From positions 2,728,001 to 2,792,000 of the forward strand of contig NW_026947543.1 of assembly GCF_034190915.1 (NCBI RefSeq): a DNA stretch of 64,000 nucleotides, given 5' to 3'. The DNA comes from Cavia porcellus. Lineage: Eukaryota > Chordata > Mammalia > Rodentia > Caviidae. The notes below the pieces were generated by a model. That model did not search any database. It had not been told where the DNA came from and saw only the letters and a list, made by a program, of their open reading frames with translations. Shown here one piece after another: positions 1-11,286 of the stretch (position 1 is the stretch's first letter; each line of letters begins with the position of its first letter). Both the position numbers and the translations under genes were made by a program.

Positions 1-156
1 AGAGATTCTTACATAATTTGTGAAATCCCACTACTGGTCTATAGGTAGCTTCTGTGCTTCAGGCTTTAAGAATATGCCTCTCTTTGTTTTGGCTCCCCTT
101 GTTCAGGTGTCAAATTCTATTGTGCTAAGATCCAAGGCCCCAGGCAAGGGGGTGGC

Positions 157-176
157 TGCCCTCCCTCTGGTGTGTC
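157..176 (-). promoter_or_regulatory. CTCF-like motif (tentative), U1
   Basis: The reverse complement of 160-173 reads acaccagagggagg, close to the CTCF core CCACCAGAGGGCGC. Other units change the central bases (for example acaccagaggaagg in the right arm; caacagagggagg in U2), so the match is best in U1. It is a motif resemblance only. Confidence 0.2.
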
Positions 177-2472
177 CTTGGATGATTACTGATCAGGTAA
201 ACAGGGTTCAAATATATTGGATCCTGTGCTTTTGAAGAGGAAATGAGTAAAGATTCATGAGTTAATGTGGACATGCCAGGGAATTGAGGGGCCATGATAG
301 AGACAAAACTTCAGGCCATGGGATGAAGGCTGAGGCTTCTGTACATCTAGCTTCTTGAATAGTGTTTACATAGGCCTGCTGAGCAATTGTGTGCTCTCAA
401 ATGTTATTTAATGGGTTTTGTTTTAATTTATTTTGTTTTTTCCTTTGGTTTTTTACATGGAAGGAACAGTACCATGGTTTGAAGAAGCTGGAGTGTCTTA
501 CCTAAGAGACATTTGAAAAAAGGAACAATTCAGCAGCCAAGAATTTCTCAAATGCCCTTGGCGTTTTAAAAAAACTGACATAAAGTTGAGCGTGTCATGT
601 CCATGTCTCTTTACAAAAGATTTTACCTCCTATTTGACAGGAATTACTGTTTCTTTCACAGGTCAACCTGCACTGAAATAAAGATAATCCCTCCTTTCCT
701 CATTCTGCTTGAAACCACATCCTTTGTTAGTTATATTTTCTTACGCAGAAACACTTGGAGATGACGACAGAAAGAGTTTCCCATTGGTGGAATTTCCACG
801 GAGACACATGTAGTAATACTACACAACTTCAAGTGAAGTGCACTGTCCCTTGACAATGGCAAGTAGGGGCTAACCTATAGTAACTGAAAATCATAGTCTG
901 AAAGTGAGTGAATCAAAATGGGCCTCTCCACATTTGGACAGGGCCTTTCCTGAAGCACACATTTGTGGAAAAATAATTATGAGAGAAGAATGAACTCCCA
1001 AAACGGAATGGAAATTTTCTTGTTTAGGCCTGGAACGCTATGGCCTGGAACCCTCTGGTTCTAACTGGATGAGCAAAGTGTGAGCAGAGATCAAAATAAA
1101 ACACACACCATTTAGGGAACTCGATATTTAACCAGGTGTCCAGAGTAGTGGCAAACTGTACTTGTGTCAATTTGCTCAAATCCTGTCTTCACAAAAAGTA
1201 AATTCCAGCACGACCAGTGACTAGAGGAGGACACATTTCAAAGGGCTTGTAAAAATTCCAACACTGAATTTAGCCCAACACTGAATTTAGATGAAAATTA
1301 GGAGAGTCTCTTAGTCTTTCAATTTTAATAGCAGAAACTTATAACATGTAATAGCTATTACATGAATACCTTCAAAGCTTTTGGAGAGGTCTAAATCACT
1401 GTGAGTGAGGGCTCCCCTGACTCACAAAGTTCAAAATAGTAAAACAAACAATTTGAAAAACCAATCAACCAATAAAATACAAACACTAAGTCCAAAGGGT
1501 TTCACTGGTTTTAAAACCACTTATGGAATGCACAACTATTGAAGAGGCTTACTCTGCATTCTGCTTTACTCAGGCCTGGTACATGAGCAACTGTGAAAGC
1601 AAAATTAAAAATGTTATGTGAAGTGACCATTTCATTGGTGAAACCATGACCCAAGAGACATTTTCTCTTTTGAAACTTCGTACATTATCCATATATGTTC
1701 TCAAAGGGAAGGAATACACAGGATTTAGGCTGATTTTTTTCAGTATTTTGTGTTCCACCAGATTTATTTGAAGATCTCCTGTCCTGCATCCACTGCCCAA
1801 TGCAGGAGGCCACACATATGACAACCCACATGAGAATTTCACTTCTACAGCCTGATTAAATCATCGTGAGAATATAATTTTCCTTTCATCATCAAAGATT
1901 TTTACATCAGATTAACCAGCGCTCTTGCTTTGCCATGTTTTTCCCTGGTTTTTGTACCTTAAAATGGGTGTGCACCCTTCTCAGTCTTGATCTCCATCTT
2001 ACCCCATATTTCCAAACATATTCATCTGGGAAACATGTAAAGATCTTATTCAGGGCTTGTTTCATTGTTTTCAAATATCTGCCCTTGAAATTCATCTTCC
2101 ACCTCTGTCTCTCATATCCAAAGCTATATGCTTGCAGAGGATTTCTGCTGAGAAATTTCACAGAAAGCTCTTATACTGCAGGTGAATGATGTTAGCAAGT
2201 CTTGACTGAATAGCTTAGGGAACAGGACTCAGCCAAATGACTGACATGACAAGGAAAAACCGTATGCTCAAGGATAGGACATGGCAGAGATCATCTGACA
2301 GGCCCTGGCATATTTCATATCCCATTGAAAGTACATCCATGTGTAGATTGGCAAGCATTTCCATGCACAAATTCTGAGCACTGAAGCCTTCAGAGAGAAT
2401 ATTGTGGCATACCAGGCCAAGAATATTCATCCTATTTAAATCTTGCCCTACAAGGTCCTCTGTGCCACTGAG

Positions 2473-2917
2473 GTCTCCATGGCAACGCCCAGCATTGTGA
2501 CTCAGGTCTCCTACTGCACACTTGTATCCTAGAGCATAAAGTAGAGCTCACAATGGTGCTCAGCCAATCACAGCCCAGTGTGGTTGCCTGGCAACCACAA
2601 GCTTGTGGATTTCTGTGAACTGTTTCAGCCCAACTCTGCAGCTTTCCACCTCATACAACCACAGCCATTCCAATCATGCAGTATTTGATTAGCCTCTCTA
2701 TGTTGCCTCAGAATATTTTTTACAGTTGTAGTGATCAAAAAATTTGACATATTTTGAGAAGTAGAGGGAAGTAATTGGAAAATATTTTTGGTATGTCTAA
2801 GGTCTATGGGTTCCAAACTTGACTTCACCAGTCTTTTAAATTTTCAAACCTAGAGCCTAAAATCCACCTCACAGTGATGTTCAGCCAATCTCAGCCCAGT
2901 GTGTTTGCCTGGCAACC
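2473..2917. promoter_or_regulatory. X-box/CCAAT double module, U1
   Basis: Copy a: CCAAT at 2564-2568, then 13 bp, then the palindromic X-box ggttgcctggcaacc at 2582-2596. Copy b: CCAAT at 2885-2889 and a one-mismatch X-box at 2903-2917. A weaker third site, gtctccatggcaac, lies at 2473-2486. The 15-mer is an inverted repeat of ggttgcc around one base and fits the RFX consensus GTNRCC(N0-3)RGYAAC; CCAAT binds NF-Y. RFX-NF-Y pairing is typical of bidirectional promoters. Promoter activity here is inferred. Confidence 0.6.
2528..2848 (+). repeat. Internal module copy a (U1)
   Basis: 321 bp segment starting cctagagc and ending just before the next cctagagcc. It contains a CCAAT box (2564-2568), an X-box (2582-2596), the marker ccattccaatcatgcagtatttgatt and a downstream ttgacatattttgag stretch. 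The adjacent 2849-3170 is a diverged copy in the same orientation. The pair is present in most units, so the duplication is older than the array's amplification. Confidence 0.9.
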
Positions 2918-3170
2918 ACAAGCCTGTGGATTTCTGTGAACAGTTTCAGCCCAACTCTGCAGCTCTCCACCTCATACAACCATAGCCATTCCAATCATGC
3001 AGTATTTGATTCACCTCTCTAATTTGGCACCGAATTTTCTTTGAAGTTGTGGTGATCAAGCAAATTGGACATATTTTGACAAGTGGAGGGAAGTAATTGG
3101 CTCTGTCTTTAGCTCTGTTTGTGGTATACGGGGTCCAAACTTGACTACTCCAGTCTATTCAAATTTCAAA
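2849..3170 (+). repeat. Internal module copy b (U1)
   Basis: Direct repeat of the preceding module. It is distinguished by gatgttcagccaatctcag, gaacagtttcag, and by ggctctgtctttagctctg after the ttgacatattttgac segment. In U1 its X-box left half reads gtttgcc instead of ggttgcc (2903-2917). The end is placed at ttagaaagcc, which resembles the module start. Confidence 0.88.
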
Positions 3171-3298
3171 CTTAGAAAGCCAAATGTTTCAGGGGAGGAA
3201 AGAAAATGCCACAATGATTTGGGTTCTGCCGAGTTTCTGGTGGCTTGGGAAGCAAACCTGCAAACCATACATGCAATCTCTGCTGGATTACTGCCACC

Positions 3299-3484
3299 AT
3301 GGTAGTATTAGTTAGCACGAAAAGCCAGAAACCAGAAGATGAGTCCCAAAATGAATGTGAATCCTTGCAGTGCATGAATATTTGGAGAGCCTGCTTCAAC
3401 TATCCAGCTTCCTCGGGGTTCACATGTATGCAATCACTATTTCAAGGAGGTCTGCAACCATTCCAGCATAACCCTGAACACTAA
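3299..3484 (+). CDS. Short ORF (61 aa) behind a perfect Kozak context; coding status doubtful
   Basis: The ATG lies in gccaccATGG, a textbook vertebrate initiation context, and opens 61 codons beginning MVVLVSTKSQKPEDESQN. The same ORF occurs at 7179-7364, 10739-10924, 17865-18050, 21745-21930, 25305-25490, 32431-32616 and 36281-36466. In the right arm (minus strand) a TCG-to-TAG change stops it about 16 codons early in all copies. No domain, signal peptide or known family is recognised. Differences between copies mostly change the amino acid, so purifying selection is not evident. It lies downstream of the X-box modules in the + direction, so a transcript could include it. Confidence 0.15.
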   Translation: MVVLVSTKSQKPEDESQNECESLQCMNIWRACFNYPASSGFTCMQSLFQGGLQPFQHNPEH

Positions 3485-3715
3485 ACATGACGTACTAGCT
3501 CAATACCTAAACCAACATAATGCTAGATAGCTTATCACCAGCAGGTTTTCCCAGAATTCAAATGTAACATGGTGAAAGGGAAACCCTTACAAACCGGATG
3601 CAAATGCCCCTATCCCTAAAAATCCCAGGTATTTTCTCATGGCATGGAATATTTAGACTCCACAACTCATGTAGGGAACCCAGGGATCTGGACCAAGTGT
3701 GTCTAGTTTTCTGTT

Positions 3716-3866
3716 GTCCTCTTTTTGGTGACAGCATCTTATGTAGTTGTTGAAAGAGGCCTTGAGATAAATTCGTAGCCCAAGATGGACTGGAACTCCC
3801 AAGGATCCATCCACCTAAGCCCCCAGATTGCTGGGGTTATAGGCATGAGCGACCATGCCAAGCTTG
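3716..3866 (-). mobile_element. B1-type SINE, U1
   Basis: On the minus strand it reads 'ggcatggtcgctcatgcctataa', then 'cccagcaatctgggggctgaggtgg', then 'gggagttccagtcc', and ends in a 'gtttccaaaaag' tail. That is the rodent B1 (7SL RNA-derived) order, with a degenerate pol III B box at gttccagtcc. It is about 150 bp, well diverged from young B1 and without obvious target duplications, so it is an old insertion. Confidence 0.8.
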
Positions 3867-6350
3867 TGCACAGAGATTCTTACATAATTTGTGAAATCCC
3901 AATACTGGTCTATAGGTAGCTTCTGTGCTTCAGGCTTTAAGAATATGCCTCTCTTTGTTTTGGCTCCCCTTGTTCAGGTGTCCATTTCTATTGTGCTAAG
4001 ATCCAAGGCCCCAGGCAAGGGGGTGGCTGCCCTCCCTCTGTTGTGTCCTTGGATGATTACTGATCAGGTAAACAGGGTTCAAATATATTGGATCCTGTGC
4101 ATTTGAAGAGGAAATGAGTAAAGAATCATGAGTTAATATGTACATGCCAGGGAATTGAGGGGCCATGATAGAGACAAAACTTCAGGCCATGGGCTGAAGG
4201 CTGAGGCTTCTGTACCTCTAGCTTCTTGAATAGTGTTTACATGGGCCTGCTGAGCAATTGTGTGCTCTCAAATGTTATTTAATGGGTTTTGTTTTAATTT
4301 ATTTTGTTTTTTTCTTTGGTTTTTTACATGGAACGAACAGTACCATGGTTTGAAGAAGCTGGAGTGTCTTATCTAAGAGACATTTGAAAAAAGGGACAAT
4401 TCAGCAGCCAAGAATTTCTCAAATGACTTTGGCGTTATAAAAAAAGTGACATAAAGTTGAGCGTGTCATGTCCATGTCTCTTTACAAAAGATTTTTCCTC
4501 CTATTTGATAGGAATTACTGTTTCTTTGAAAGGTCAACCTGCACTGAAATAAAGATAATCCCTCCTTTCTACATTCTGCTTGAAACCACATGCTTTGTTA
4601 GTTATATTTTCTTACACAGAAACACTTGGAGATGACTACAGCAAGAGTTTCCCATTGGTGGAATTTCCAAGGAGACACATGAAGTAATACTGCACAACTT
4701 CAAGTGAAGCGCACTGTCCCTTGACAATGGCAAGTCTGGGCAAACATCTAGTAACTGAAAATCTTAGAAAGTCTGAAAGTGAGTGAATGAAAATGGGCCT
4801 CTCCACATTAGGACAGGGCCTCTCCTGAAGCACACATTTGTGGAAAAAGTAATTATGAGAGATGAATGAACTCCCAAAACGGAATGGAAATTTTCTTGTT
4901 TAGGCCTGGAACACTATGGCATGGAGCCCTGTGGTTCTAACTGGATGAACAAAGTGTGAACAGAGATCAAAATAAAACACACCCCATTTAGGGAACTCCA
5001 TGTTTAACCAGGTGTCCAGAGTAGTGGCAAACTGTACTTGTGTCAATTTGCTCAAATCCTGTCTTCACAAGAAAGTAAATTCCAGCACGACCAGTGACTA
5101 GAGGAGGACACATTTCAAAGGACTTGTAAAAAGTCCAACACTGAATTTAGCCCATCACTGAATTTAGATAAAAAGTAGCAGAGTCTGTTAGTCTTTCAAG
5201 TTTTAATAGCAGAAACTTATAACATGTAATAGCTGTTACATGAATACCTTCAGAGCTTTTGGAGAGGTCTAAATCACTACGAGTGAGGGCTTCCCTGACT
5301 CACAAAGTTAAAAATAGTAAAACAAACAATTTGAAAAACCAATCAACCAATAAAATACAAACACTAAGTCCAAAGGGTTTCACTGGTTTTAAAACCACTT
5401 ATGGAATGCACAACTATTGAAGAGGCTTACTCTGCATTCTGCTTTACTCAGGCCTGGTACATGAGCAACTGTGAAAGCAAAATTCTAAATGTTATGTGAA
5501 CTGACCATTTCATTGTGAAACCATGACCCAATAGAGATTTTCTCTTTTGAAACTTCGTACATTATCCATATATGTTCTCAAAGGGAAGGAATACACAGGA
5601 TTTAGGCTGATTTCATTTTAGTATTTTGTGTTCCACCAGATTTATTTGAAGATCTCCTGTCCTGCATCCACTGCCCAGTGCAGAAGGCCACAGATATGAC
5701 AAACAACATGAGAACTTCACTTCTGCAGCCTGATTAAATCATCATGAGAATATAATTTTCCTTTCATCATCAAAGATTTTTACATCAGATTAACCAGCTC
5801 TCTTGGTTTCCCATGTTTTTCCCTGGTGTTTGTACCTTAAAATGGCTGTGCACTCTTCTCAGTCTTGATCTCCATCTTCCCCCATATTTCCAAACATATT
5901 CATCTGGGAAACATGTAAAGATCTTATTCAGGGCTTGTTTCATTGTTTTCAAATATCTGCCCTTGAAATTCATCTTCCACCTCTGTCTCTCATATCCAAA
6001 GCTATATGCTTGCAGAGGATTTCTGCTGAGAAATTTCACAGAAAGCTCTTATACTGCAGGTGAATGATGCCAGCAAGTCTTGACTGAATAGCTTAGGGAA
6101 CAGGACTCAGCCAAATGACTGACATGACAAGGGAAATCCGTATGCTCAAGGATAGGACATGGCAGAGATCATCTGCCAGGCCCTGGAATATTTCATATCC
6201 CATTGAAAGTACATCCATGTGTAGATTGGCAAGCATTTCCATCCCCAAATTCTGCGCAGTGAAGCCTTCAGAGAGAATATTGTGGCATACCAGGCCAAGA
6301 ATATTCATCCTATTTAAATCTTGCCCTACAAGGTCCTCTGTGCCACTGAG

Positions 6351-6797
6351 GTCTCCATGGCAACGCCCAGCATTGTGACTCAGGTCTCCTACTGCACACT
6401 TGTATCCTAGAGCCTAAAGTCCAGCTCACAATGGTGCTCAGCCAATCACAGCCCAGTGTGGTTACCTGACAACCACAAGCTTGTGGATTTCTGTGAACTG
6501 TTTCAGCCCAACTCTGCAGCTTTCCACCTCATACAACCACAGCCATTCCAATCATGCAGTATTTGAATAGCCTCTCTATGTTGCCTCAGATTTTTTTTTT
6601 ACAGTTGTAGTGATCAAGAAAATTTGACATATTTTGAGAAGTGGAGGGAAGTAATTGAAAAACATTTTTGGTATGTCTGAGGTCTATGGGTTCCAAACTT
6701 GACTATCCCAGTCTTTTAAATTTTCAAACCTAGAGCCTAAAATCCACCTCACAGGGATGTTCAGCCAATCTCAGCCCAGTGTGGTTGCCTGGCAACC
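6351..6797. promoter_or_regulatory. X-box/CCAAT double module, U2
   Basis: Copy a X-box at 6460-6474 has two changes (gttacc and gacaacc halves) and is probably weakened. Copy b at 6783-6797 is intact, with CCAAT at 6765-6769. The third site gtctccatggcaac lies at 6351-6364. Confidence 0.55.
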
Positions 6798-7595
6798 ACA
6801 AGCCTGTGGATTTCTGTGAACAGTTTCAGCCCAACTCTGCAGCTTTCCACCTCATACAAACACAGCCATTCCAATCAGGCAGTATTTGATTCACCTCTCT
6901 AATTTGGCTCAGAATTTTCATAGAAGTTGTGGTGATCAAGCAAATTTGACATATTTTGACAAGTGGAGGGAAGTAATTGGCTCTGTCTTTAGCTCTGTTT
7001 GTGGTATATGGGGTCCAAACTTGACTACCCTAGTCTATTCAATTTTCAAACTTAGAAAGCCAAATGTTTCAGGGGAGGAAAGAAAATGCCACAATGATTT
7101 GGGTTCTGCCAAGTTTCTGGTGGCTTGCGAAGAAAACCTGCAAACCATAAATGCAATCTCTGCTGGATGACTGCCACCATGGTAGTATCAGTTAGCACTA
7201 AAAGCCAGCAACCAGAAGATGAGTCCCAAAATGAAAGTGAATGCTTGCAGTGCGTGAATATTTGGAGTGCCTGCTTCAACTATCCAGCTTCCTCGGGGTT
7301 CACATGTCAGCAATCGCTATTTCAAGGAGGTCTGCAGCCATTCCAGCATAACCCTGAACACTAAACATGAGGTACTAGCTCAATACCTAAACCAACATAA
7401 TGCTAGATAGCTTATCACCAGCAGGTTTTCCCAGAATTCAAATGTAACATGGTGAAAGGGAAACCCTTAGAAACGGGATGCAAAGGCCCCTTTCACTAAA
7501 CATCCCAGGTATTTTCTCATGGCATGGAATATTTAGACTCCACAACTCATGTAGTGAACACAGGGACCTGGACCAAGTGTGTCTAGTTTTCTGTT

Positions 7596-7750
7596 GTCCT
7601 CTTTTTGGAAACAGCATCTTATGTTGAAAGTTGTTGAAAGAGGCCTTGAGATAAATTCGTAGCCCAAGATGGATTGGAACTCCCAAGGATCAATCCACCT
7701 CAGCCACCAGATAACTGGAATTATAGGCATGAGCGACCATGCCATGCATG
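7596..7750 (-). mobile_element. B1-type SINE, U2
   Basis: Orthologous to the U1 copy, with a 4-base insertion (gttgaaagttg near 7622) and a more degraded head (ccagataactggaattatagg). Confidence 0.78.
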
Positions 7751-10233
7751 TGCACAGAGATTCTTACATAATTTGTGAAATACCCCTACTGGTCTATAGG
7801 TAGCTTCTGGGCTTCAGGTTTTAGTGATATGCCTCTCTTTTTTTGGCTCTCCTTGTTCAGGTGTCCATTTCTATTGTGATAAGCTCCAAGGCCCCAGGCA
7901 AGTGGATGGCTGCCCTTCCTCTGGTGTTTCCTTGGATGATTACTGCCCAGGTGAACAGGGTTCGAATATATTGGATCATGTGCATTTGAAGAGGAAATGA
8001 GTAAAGATTCATGAGTTAATGTGGACATGCCAGGGAATTGAGGGGCCATGATAGAGACAAAACTTCAGGCCATGGGCTGAAGGCTGAGGCTTCTGTAACT
8101 CTAGCTTCTTGAATAGTGTTTACATGGGCCCGCTAAGCAATTGTGTGCTCTCAAATGTTATTTAATGGGTTTTGTTTTAATTTATTTTGTTTTTGCTTTG
8201 GTTTTTTACATGCAAGGAACAGTACCATGGTTTGAAGAAGCTGGAGTGTCTTACCTAAGAGAAATTTGAAAAAAGGGACAATTCAGAAGCCAAGAATTTC
8301 TCAAAGGCCCTTGGCGTTTTAAAAAAAGTGACATAAAGTTGAGCATGTCATGTCAATGTCTCTTAACAAAAGATTGTACCTCCTATTCCATAGGAATTAC
8401 TTTTTCTTTGAAAGGTCAACCTGCACTTAAATAAAGATAATCCCTCCTTTCCTCATGGTGCTTGAAACAACATCATTTGATAGTTATATTTTCTTATGAA
8501 GAAACACTTGGAGATGACTACAGCAAGAGTTTCCCATTGGTGGAATTTCCATGGAGACACATGAAGTAATACTGCACAGCATCAAGTGAAGTGCACTGTC
8601 CCTTGACAATGGCAAGTCTGGGCAAACCTCTAGTAACTGAAAATCTTAGAAAGTCTGAAAGTGAGTGAATGAAAATGGGCCTCTCCACATTTGGACAGGG
8701 CCTCTCCTGAAGCACACATTTGTGGAAAAAGTAATTATGAGAGACGAATGAACTCCCAAAACGCAGTGCAAATGTTCTTTTTTAGGCCTGGATCGCTATG
8801 ACCTGGAGCCCTGTGGTTCTAACTGGATGAACAAAGTGTGAGCAGAGATCAAAATATAACACACACCATTTAGGGAACTCGATATTTAACCAGGTTTCCA
8901 GAGTAGTGGCAAACTGTACTTGTGTCAATTTTCTCAAATCCTGTCTTCACAAGAAAGTAAATTCCAGCACGACCTGTGACTAGAGGAGGACACATTTCAA
9001 AGGGCTTGTAAAAAGTCCAACACTGAATTTAGCCCAACACTGAATTTCGATAAAGAGTAGCAGAGTCTGTTAGTCTTTAAAGTTTTAATAGGAGAAACTT
9101 ATAACATGTAATAGCTGTTACATGAATACCTTCAGAGCTTTTGGAGAGGTCTAAATCACTATGAGTGAGGGCTTCCCTGACTCCCAAAGTTAAAAATAGT
9201 AAAACAAACAATTTGAAAAACCAATCAACCAATAAAATACAAACACTAAGTCCAAAGGGATTCACTGGTTTTAAAACCACTTATGGAATGCACAACTATT
9301 GAAGAGGCTTACTCTGCATTCTGCTTTACTCAGGCCCGGTACATGAGAAACTGTGAAAGCAAAATTCAAAATGTTATGTGAACTGACCATTTCATTGTTG
9401 AAACCATGACCCAATAGACATTTTCTCTTTTGAAACTTCGTACATTATCCATATATGTTCTCAAAGGGAAGGAATACACAGGATTTAGGCTGATTTCTTT
9501 TTAGTATTTTGTGTTCCACCAGATTGATTTGAAGATCACCTGTCCTGCATCCACTGCCCAATGCAGAAAGCCACACATATGACAACCAACTTGAGAACTT
9601 CACTTCTACAGTCTGATTAAATCATCATGAGAATATAATTTTCCTTTCATCATCAAAGAGTTTTACATCAGATTAACCAGCTCTCTTGGTTTCCCATGTT
9701 TTTCCCTGGTTTTTGTACCTTGAAAAGGATGTGCACACTTCTCAGTCTTGATCTCCATCTTCCCCCATATTTCCAAATATATTCATCTGGGAAATATGTA
9801 AATATCTTATTCAGGGCTTGCTTCGTTGTTTTCAAATATCTGCCCTGGAAATTCATCTTCCACCTCTGTCTCTCATATCCAAAGCTATATGCTTGCAGAG
9901 GATTTCTGCTGAGAAATTTCACAGAAAGCTCTTATACTGCAGGTGAATGATGCCAGCAAGTCTTGACTGAAGAGCTTAGGGAACAGGACTCAGCCAAATG
10001 ACTGACATGACAAGGGAAAACCGTATGCTCAAGGATAGGACATGGCAGAGATCATCTGCCAGGCCCTGGCATATTTCATATCCCATTGAAAGTACATCCA
10101 TGTGTAGATTGGCAAGCATTTCCATCCACAAATTCTGAGCAGTGAAGCCTTCAGGGAGAATATTGTGGCATACCAGCCCAAGAATATTCATCCTATTTAA
10201 ATCTTGCCCTACAAGGTCCTCTGTGCCACTGAG

Positions 10234-10357
10234 GTCTCCATGGCAACGCCCAGCATTGTTACTAAGGTCTCCTACTGCACACTTGTATCCTAGAGCCTAA
10301 AGTCCAGCTCACAATGGTGCTCAGCCAATCATAGCCCATTGTGGTTGCCTGGCAACC
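10234..10357. promoter_or_regulatory. X-box/CCAAT single module, U3
   Basis: Intact X-box at 10343-10357 with CCAAT at 10325-10329, and gtctccatggcaac at 10234-10247. Only one module remains after the internal deletion, yet its X-box is perfect. Confidence 0.57.
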
Positions 10358-10612
10358 TCAAGCTTGTGGCTTTCTGTGAACAGTTTCAGCCCAACTCTGC
10401 AGCTTTCCACCTCATAAAACCACAGCCATTCCAATCATGCAGTATTTGATTAACCTCTCTAAGTTGCCTCAGAATTTTCTTTGAAGTTGTGGTGATCAAG
10501 CAAATTTGACATATTTTGACAAGTGGAGGGAAGTAATTGGCTCTGTCTTTAGCTCTGTTTGTGGTATATCGGGTCCAAACGTGACTAGCCCAGTCTATTC
10601 AATTATCAAACT
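10289..10612 (+). repeat. Single recombinant module in U3
   Basis: Only one module is present. It starts with copy-a sequence (cctaaagtccagctcac) and, after about 10370, carries copy-b sequence (gaacagtttcag, gacaagtggaggg). This is the expected product of recombination between copies a and b with loss of one repeat length. Confidence 0.88.
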
Positions 10613-11131
10613 TAGAAAGCCAAATGTTTCAAGGGAGGAAAGAAAATGCCACAATGATTTGGGTTCTGCCAAGTTTCTGGTGGCTTGGGAAGCAAACCTG
10701 CAAACCATACATGCAGTCTCTGCTGGATTACTGCCACCATGGTAGTATCAGTTAGCACTAAAAGCCAGCAACCAGAAGATGAGACCCAAAATGAATGTGA
10801 ATCCTTGCAGTGCATGAATATTTGGAGTGCCTGCTTCAACTATCCAGCTTCCTCGGTGTTCACTTGTCTGCAATCGCTATTTCAAGGAGGGCTGCAACCA
10901 TTCCAGCTTAACCCTGAACACTAAACATGAGGTATTAGCACAATACCTTATCACCAGCAGGTTTTCCCAGAATTCAAATGTAACATGGTGAAAGGGAAAC
11001 CCTTAGAAAAGGGATGCAAATGCCCCTTTCACTAAACATCCCAGGTATTTTCTCATGGCATGGAATATTTAGACTCCACAACTCATGTAGTGAACACAGG
11101 GACCTGGACCAAGTGTGTCTAGTTTTCTGTT

Positions 11132-11286
11132 GTCCTCTTTTTGGAAACAGCATCTTATGTTGAAAGTTGTTGAAAGAGGCCTTGAGATAAATTTGTAGCC
11201 CAAGATGGATTGGAACTCCCAAGGATCCATCCAGCTCAGCCCCCAGATTGCTGGGATTATAGGCATGAGCGATCATGCCAAGCATG
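11132..11286 (-). mobile_element. B1-type SINE, U3
   Basis: Same position in the unit. It shares the 4-base insertion with U2 but keeps the intact agattgctgggattatagg head. Confidence 0.8.

Larger units (their letters stand above)
1..3871 (+). repeat. Array unit U1
   Basis: Order of contents: a CTCF-like motif near 160-173; a T-rich tract at about 417-460; an unoccupied HAL1 target site ending at 1446; a TATA-like tttaaat on the + strand near 2435; the duplicated X-box module at 2528-2848 and 2849-3170; the short Kozak ORF at 3299-3484; and B1 at 3716-3866. It is subfamily A (tgtttacat retained near 362-370, ttatttaatggg near 403). The 84- and 90-codon open frames on the minus strand (1570-2161) either lack an ATG or change frame in other units. 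I see no gene in 1-2400. Confidence 0.94.
3872..7755 (+). repeat. Array unit U2
   Basis: Subfamily A unit of 3884 bp, paired with U5 in the higher-order repeat. Both module copies are present, but the copy-a X-box is damaged (gttacctgacaacc, 6460-6474) while copy b at 6783-6797 is intact. The HAL1 site is empty (after 5324). The 24 bp stretch aaaccaacataatgc... near 7388-7412 is retained. The B1 copy at the end has a 4-base insertion (atgttgaaagttg) shared with U3, U5 and U6. No supported coding gene. Confidence 0.94.

Noticed and set aside
417..460. T-rich tract as the A-tail of a second SINE
   Set aside because: On the minus strand it reads as an A-rich run (caaaataaattaaaac), but the sequence 5' of it shows no B2, ID or B4 body that I can recognise.
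1570..1842. Minus-strand frame of 75-90 codons (QDRRSSNKSGGTQN... or frame-shifted versions)
   Set aside because: U1 and U9 read the upstream part in a different frame from the other units because of small indels in the A/T run, so the protein is not conserved.
1907..2161. 84-codon open frame on the unit's opposite strand (MKFLSRNPLQ..., present in most units)
   Set aside because: It starts at GTG, with a TAA three codons upstream and no ATG at its start. A stop interrupts it in R1 (near 41370). The exact opposite strand is equally open, and unit differences often change amino acids. It might be an exon, but nothing seen demands it.
2215..2430. 71-codon minus-strand frame MNILGLVCHN..., next to a TATA-like atttaaatag
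   Set aside because: The ATG lies only a few bases after the TATA-like element, too close to be inside a transcript started from it. Right-arm units stop early in this frame.
3172..3399. 75-codon minus-strand frame (QALQIFMHCKDS...)
   Set aside because: TTG start, no upstream ATG, and a complete overlap with the Kozak ORF on the other strand. Its openness across units follows from high nucleotide similarity.
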